Assembly: GCA_035266845.1 (NCBI GenBank)
Contig: DATFMP010000023.1
Coordinates: forward strand, 35,820 to 99,819
Reading direction: 5' to 3'
Length of the DNA: 64,000 bases
Origin: DATFMP01 sp035266845
GTDB lineage: Bacteria > SAR324 > JACQKK01
This document shows positions 62,076 to 64,000 of this stretch, one piece after another. The stretch's first letter is position 1. Each line of letters opens with the position of its first letter. Under the pieces are notes generated by a model that ran no database searches, was not told the origin of the DNA, and was given only the letters and a program-made list of their open reading frames with translations. The position numbers were made by a program, and so were the translations under genes.

Positions 62076-62861
62076 TCAGTCCACCGCATACGCGGCGATA
62101 ACCGGCACGTGATCGGAGGCCTTGTCGCGGCCCCGTTCGTCGCGTTCGATAAGGCAGGCGCGGGCCCGGGCATCCAGCGCGGGCGAGGCCCACACGTGAT
62201 CGATGCGCATGCCGGCGTTGCGGGGCCAAGCCCCCTCCCGGTAGTCCCACCAGGTGAAGTGGCCGCCGGCACGCTCGAAGCGGCGGAACTGGTCGCGGAA
62301 TCCCCAGGCGCGCAGGGCCTCCAGGCGTGCGCGCTCGTCGGGGTGAAAGCAGGTGGTGCCGTCCAGCGCTGCGGGATCCCAGACGTCCTCCGGCGCGGGC
62401 GCAACGTTGAAGTCGCCCACCAGCACGGCCGGCTCCGTCGGCTTGAGCTCGCGGTCGAAATAGCCGCGCAGGTCTTCCAGGAAGCGCAGCTTGTCCGCAA
62501 ACTTGTCCGAGCCCACGCTGCCGCCATTGGGGATATAGGCATTGACCACGCGGATGCCGAGCACGGTGGCGGCGATGAGGCGCTTCTGCTCCTCGCTGTC
62601 CGAACCGTCGAAGCCCTTGCGCACAGCCTCGATGGGATGCCGCGCCAGGATCGCCACGCCGTTGTAGGCCTTCTGGCCGCTGGAGGCGACGCGATAGCCC
62701 AGCGCCTCGATGGGCTCCCGCGGAAACTGGTCGTCGGTGACCTTGGTTTCCTGCAGGCACAGGATATCCGGGCGCCATTCCACCAGCATCCGCAGCAGAT
62801 GCTCCAGGCGCACGCGCACCGAATTCACGTTCCACGTGCCCAACGTCAGTTCCGCGGCCAT
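62076..62861 (-). CDS. xthA: Exodeoxyribonuclease III
   Basis: A 261-residue ExoIII. The catalytic motifs are LGTWNVNSVRVRLEHLL, ILCLQETKVTDDQFP (Glu), RVVNAYIPNGG, VLVGDFNVAPAPEDV (Asp/Asn), and C-terminal MRIDHVWAS plus KASDHVPVIA (Asp-His). It is an AP endonuclease and 3'-5' exonuclease in base excision repair. Length and motif order are normal. Confidence 0.96.
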   Translation of the reverse strand: MAAELTLGTWNVNSVRVRLEHLLRMLVEWRPDILCLQETKVTDDQFPREPIEALGYRVASSGQKAYNGVAILARHPIEAVRKGFDGSDSEEQKRLIAATVLGIRVVNAYIPNGGSVGSDKFADKLRFLEDLRGYFDRELKPTEPAVLVGDFNVAPAPEDVWDPAALDGTTCFHPDERARLEALRAWGFRDQFRRFERAGGHFTWWDYREGAWPRNAGMRIDHVWASPALDARARACLIERDERGRDKASDHVPVIAAYAVD

Positions 62862-62912
62862 CGGTCGTCCTCGCCGTTGCGGCTCAGCCGGCGCAGCCGC
62901 CGCGCTGCCTGG

Positions 62913-63683
62913 CTATCCCCAGATGTTGTAGCCGCCGTCCACGAACAGCGTCTGGCCCGTGATGCCCGAGGCGAGCGAGCTGGCGAGGAAGGTCGCCGCG
63001 TTCGCGACTTCCTCCTGCGTCACGTTGCGCTTGAGAGCAGCCTTCTCCTCGGCGTTATGGAGCAGATCCAGGAAGTCCTTGATGCCAGAGGCAGACAGCG
63101 TGCGGATGGGGCCGGCCGAGATCGCGTTGACGCGAATTCGCTCCGGGCCCAGTTCCATCGCCAGATAACGCACGTTGGCCTCCAGCGCGGCCTTGGCGCT
63201 GCCCATCACATTGTAGTTGCGCGTGGCACGCTCGCTGCCGATGTATGTCAGCGAGATCACCGAGCCGCCGTCCGTCATGAGCGGGCGCGCGGCACGGGTC
63301 AGCTCGATCAGGCTGTAGGCGCTCACCCGCTGCGCCAGCAGAAAGCCCTCCAACGACACATCCGAGGTGCGCCCGCCCAATTCATCGCGCTGGGCCGAGG
63401 CGATCGAGTGGATGACGATGTCAAGCCGGCCCCAGTGCTCCTTGAGCGTGGCGAATGCCTGCTCCAGGGAGCCGGGCTGCGTCACGTCGAGCGGCACCAG
63501 CAGGTCCGGGCTGATCTCGCCGATCAGCTTGCGCACTTTCGCGTCGCGATCCTCGTCCACGGGCTGGTAGGCTACGGCCAGCGACACGCCGTACTGGGCC
63601 AGCCGCTCGGCAATGGAGAACGCAATGGAACGCTTGTTGGCGACACCGGTCACCAGTGCCGTCTTTCCTCGGAGGTCCTGCAT
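62913..63683 (-). CDS. fabI: Enoyl-[acyl-carrier-protein] reductase FabI
   Basis: A 256-residue enoyl-ACP reductase. KTALVTGVANKRSIAFSIAERLAQYG is the FabI-specific cofactor loop, IVIHSIASAQRDEL follows, and the catalytic pair is Y and K in YNVMGSAK (Y-x6-K), the FabI spacing. It reduces enoyl-ACP in the last step of fatty-acid elongation. Start ATG 63683, with GGAGG upstream. Confidence 0.96.
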   Translation of the reverse strand: MQDLRGKTALVTGVANKRSIAFSIAERLAQYGVSLAVAYQPVDEDRDAKVRKLIGEISPDLLVPLDVTQPGSLEQAFATLKEHWGRLDIVIHSIASAQRDELGGRTSDVSLEGFLLAQRVSAYSLIELTRAARPLMTDGGSVISLTYIGSERATRNYNVMGSAKAALEANVRYLAMELGPERIRVNAISAGPIRTLSASGIKDFLDLLHNAEEKAALKRNVTQEEVANAATFLASSLASGITGQTLFVDGGYNIWG

Positions 63684-63860
63684 AGATGTCGGATGGGCAG
63701 ATTCAGGCGCGGGGCACCCGCGCAGAGACAATTGGGATGGGTTCGGAGAAGTCATCTTATGTGCCACGATTGCCCGGTGCGGTCAACCGCTGCGGGAATC
63801 CCAACGCCCGCCCATAAGCACCGAGGGGGGACGGCCCTACGCGATAGGCGCGGTGCAAGG

Positions 63861-63864
63861 CTAG
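63861..63864. mobile_element. Candidate target-site CTAG at the IS5 left border
   Basis: CTAG directly abuts the element end and fits the target duplication preferred by IS5. The matching duplication would lie outside this window, so it is unproven. Confidence 0.4.
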
Positions 63865-63867
63865 AAC

Positions 63868-64000
63868 CTATCCCGAAAATGCTCTGAGGAGGATCATGGT
63901 GCAAGCCAGTCTCAGCAGGCCAAGGAAGTTGGCTGCGTGATACTCCCAGCGGACGGTGAGGCGGCGGAAGTTGTGCAGCCAGGCGAAGAAGCGTTCGACC
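63868..64000 (-). mobile_element. 3' end of an IS5-family transposase (truncated by window edge)
   Basis: The last 43 codons of a transposase run from the window edge to TAG at 63868: VERFFAWLHNFRRLTVRWEY then HAANFLGLLRLACTMILLRA. This is the IS5-family C-terminus with the E of the catalytic triad in VERFF. The frame ends within AACCTATCCCGAAAATG (63865 onward), which resembles the terminal inverted repeat of IS5-type elements. The bordering CTAG (63861-63864) matches the common CTAG/YTAR target site. Confidence 0.85.

Noticed and set aside
1..64000. CRISPR arrays, tRNA or rRNA genes
   Set aside because: I looked for regular direct repeats with spacers and for cloverleaf-like patterns and saw none; the only short tandem repeats are at 1385-1432 and in the cheW tail.

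Overview
The window is 64 kb of GC-rich, densely packed DNA from a Gram-negative bacterium. It carries Kdo synthesis genes (kdsD, kdsA, kdsB), a type II secretin, an outer-membrane-like protein, FabI, and a chemotaxis/flagellar set (MCP, cheA, cheW, cheR, cheB, fliM). Both electron-transfer-flavoprotein redox genes and a MenA-like prenyltransferase are present. UPF0182, an LLM-class flavin oxidoreductase, tandem NIPSNAP proteins and an ArsS-type radical SAM enzyme together suggest an uncultured proteobacterium-like lineage (deltaproteobacterial, Tectomicrobia, Binatota or Methylomirabilota grade). This placement is an inference; there is no rRNA in the window and I recognised no tRNA.

Layout. 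1-4.2 kb (minus): a truncated TcuA-like flavoprotein, an ArsS-like radical SAM protein, then a MoxR-type AAA+ ATPase overlapping an unknown gene. 4.4-7.2 kb: a pentahaem cytochrome c converging on a haem-motif chemoreceptor, followed by an unusually AT-rich gap. 7.7-12.5 kb (minus): a membrane protein coupled to dnaE, then an orphan ThsB-type TIR protein. 12.9-17.2 kb (plus): a trimethylamine-dehydrogenase-like enzyme, EtfA and a FixC-like dehydrogenase, all overlapping, forming an electron route to quinone. 17.4-19 kb: an outer-membrane-like protein and a 3-hydroxyisobutyrate-dehydrogenase-family enzyme, convergent over a strong hairpin. 19.3-25.2 kb (plus): cheA (two HPt domains), cheW, cheR, cheB. 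25.4-30 kb (plus): a secreted trypsin-like protease overlapping a paralogue that has lost its catalytic triad, then an ECF sigma factor with a zinc-motif anti-sigma factor.

30.2-30.5 kb (minus): two tiny membrane proteins. 30.8-33.6 kb (plus): UPF0182. 33.6-43.9 kb (minus): a long run with hemW-like, a membrane protein, kdsD, a 5-formyl-THF cyclo-ligase fusion, kdsA, kdsB, a moeA-PBP fusion, a seven-repeat protein and a second moeA; moeA-kdsB-kdsA overlap by 4 nt each. 44-50.8 kb (mostly plus): ispD, gspD, scpA, a YdcZ-type transporter (minus), and an NfeD protease with its stomatin partner. 51-57.1 kb: an LLM oxidoreductase and membrane protein, then on the minus strand menA-like, a TusA-like gene broken by an in-frame TGA, an SDR, two crotonases and a 7Fe ferredoxin. 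57.4-64 kb: a C-terminal J-domain protein, two NIPSNAP proteins, an unknown acidic protein, fliM, xthA, fabI and the truncated end of an IS5-family element at the right border.

The most interesting points are the TGA-interrupted TusA-like gene, which has a short perfect hairpin just after the TGA; the protease/pseudoprotease pair; the CheA with a T2SS-ATPase-N-terminal-like insert; the two overlooked membrane microproteins; and the orphan TIR protein. I did not find a convincing complete new defence or biosynthetic system.
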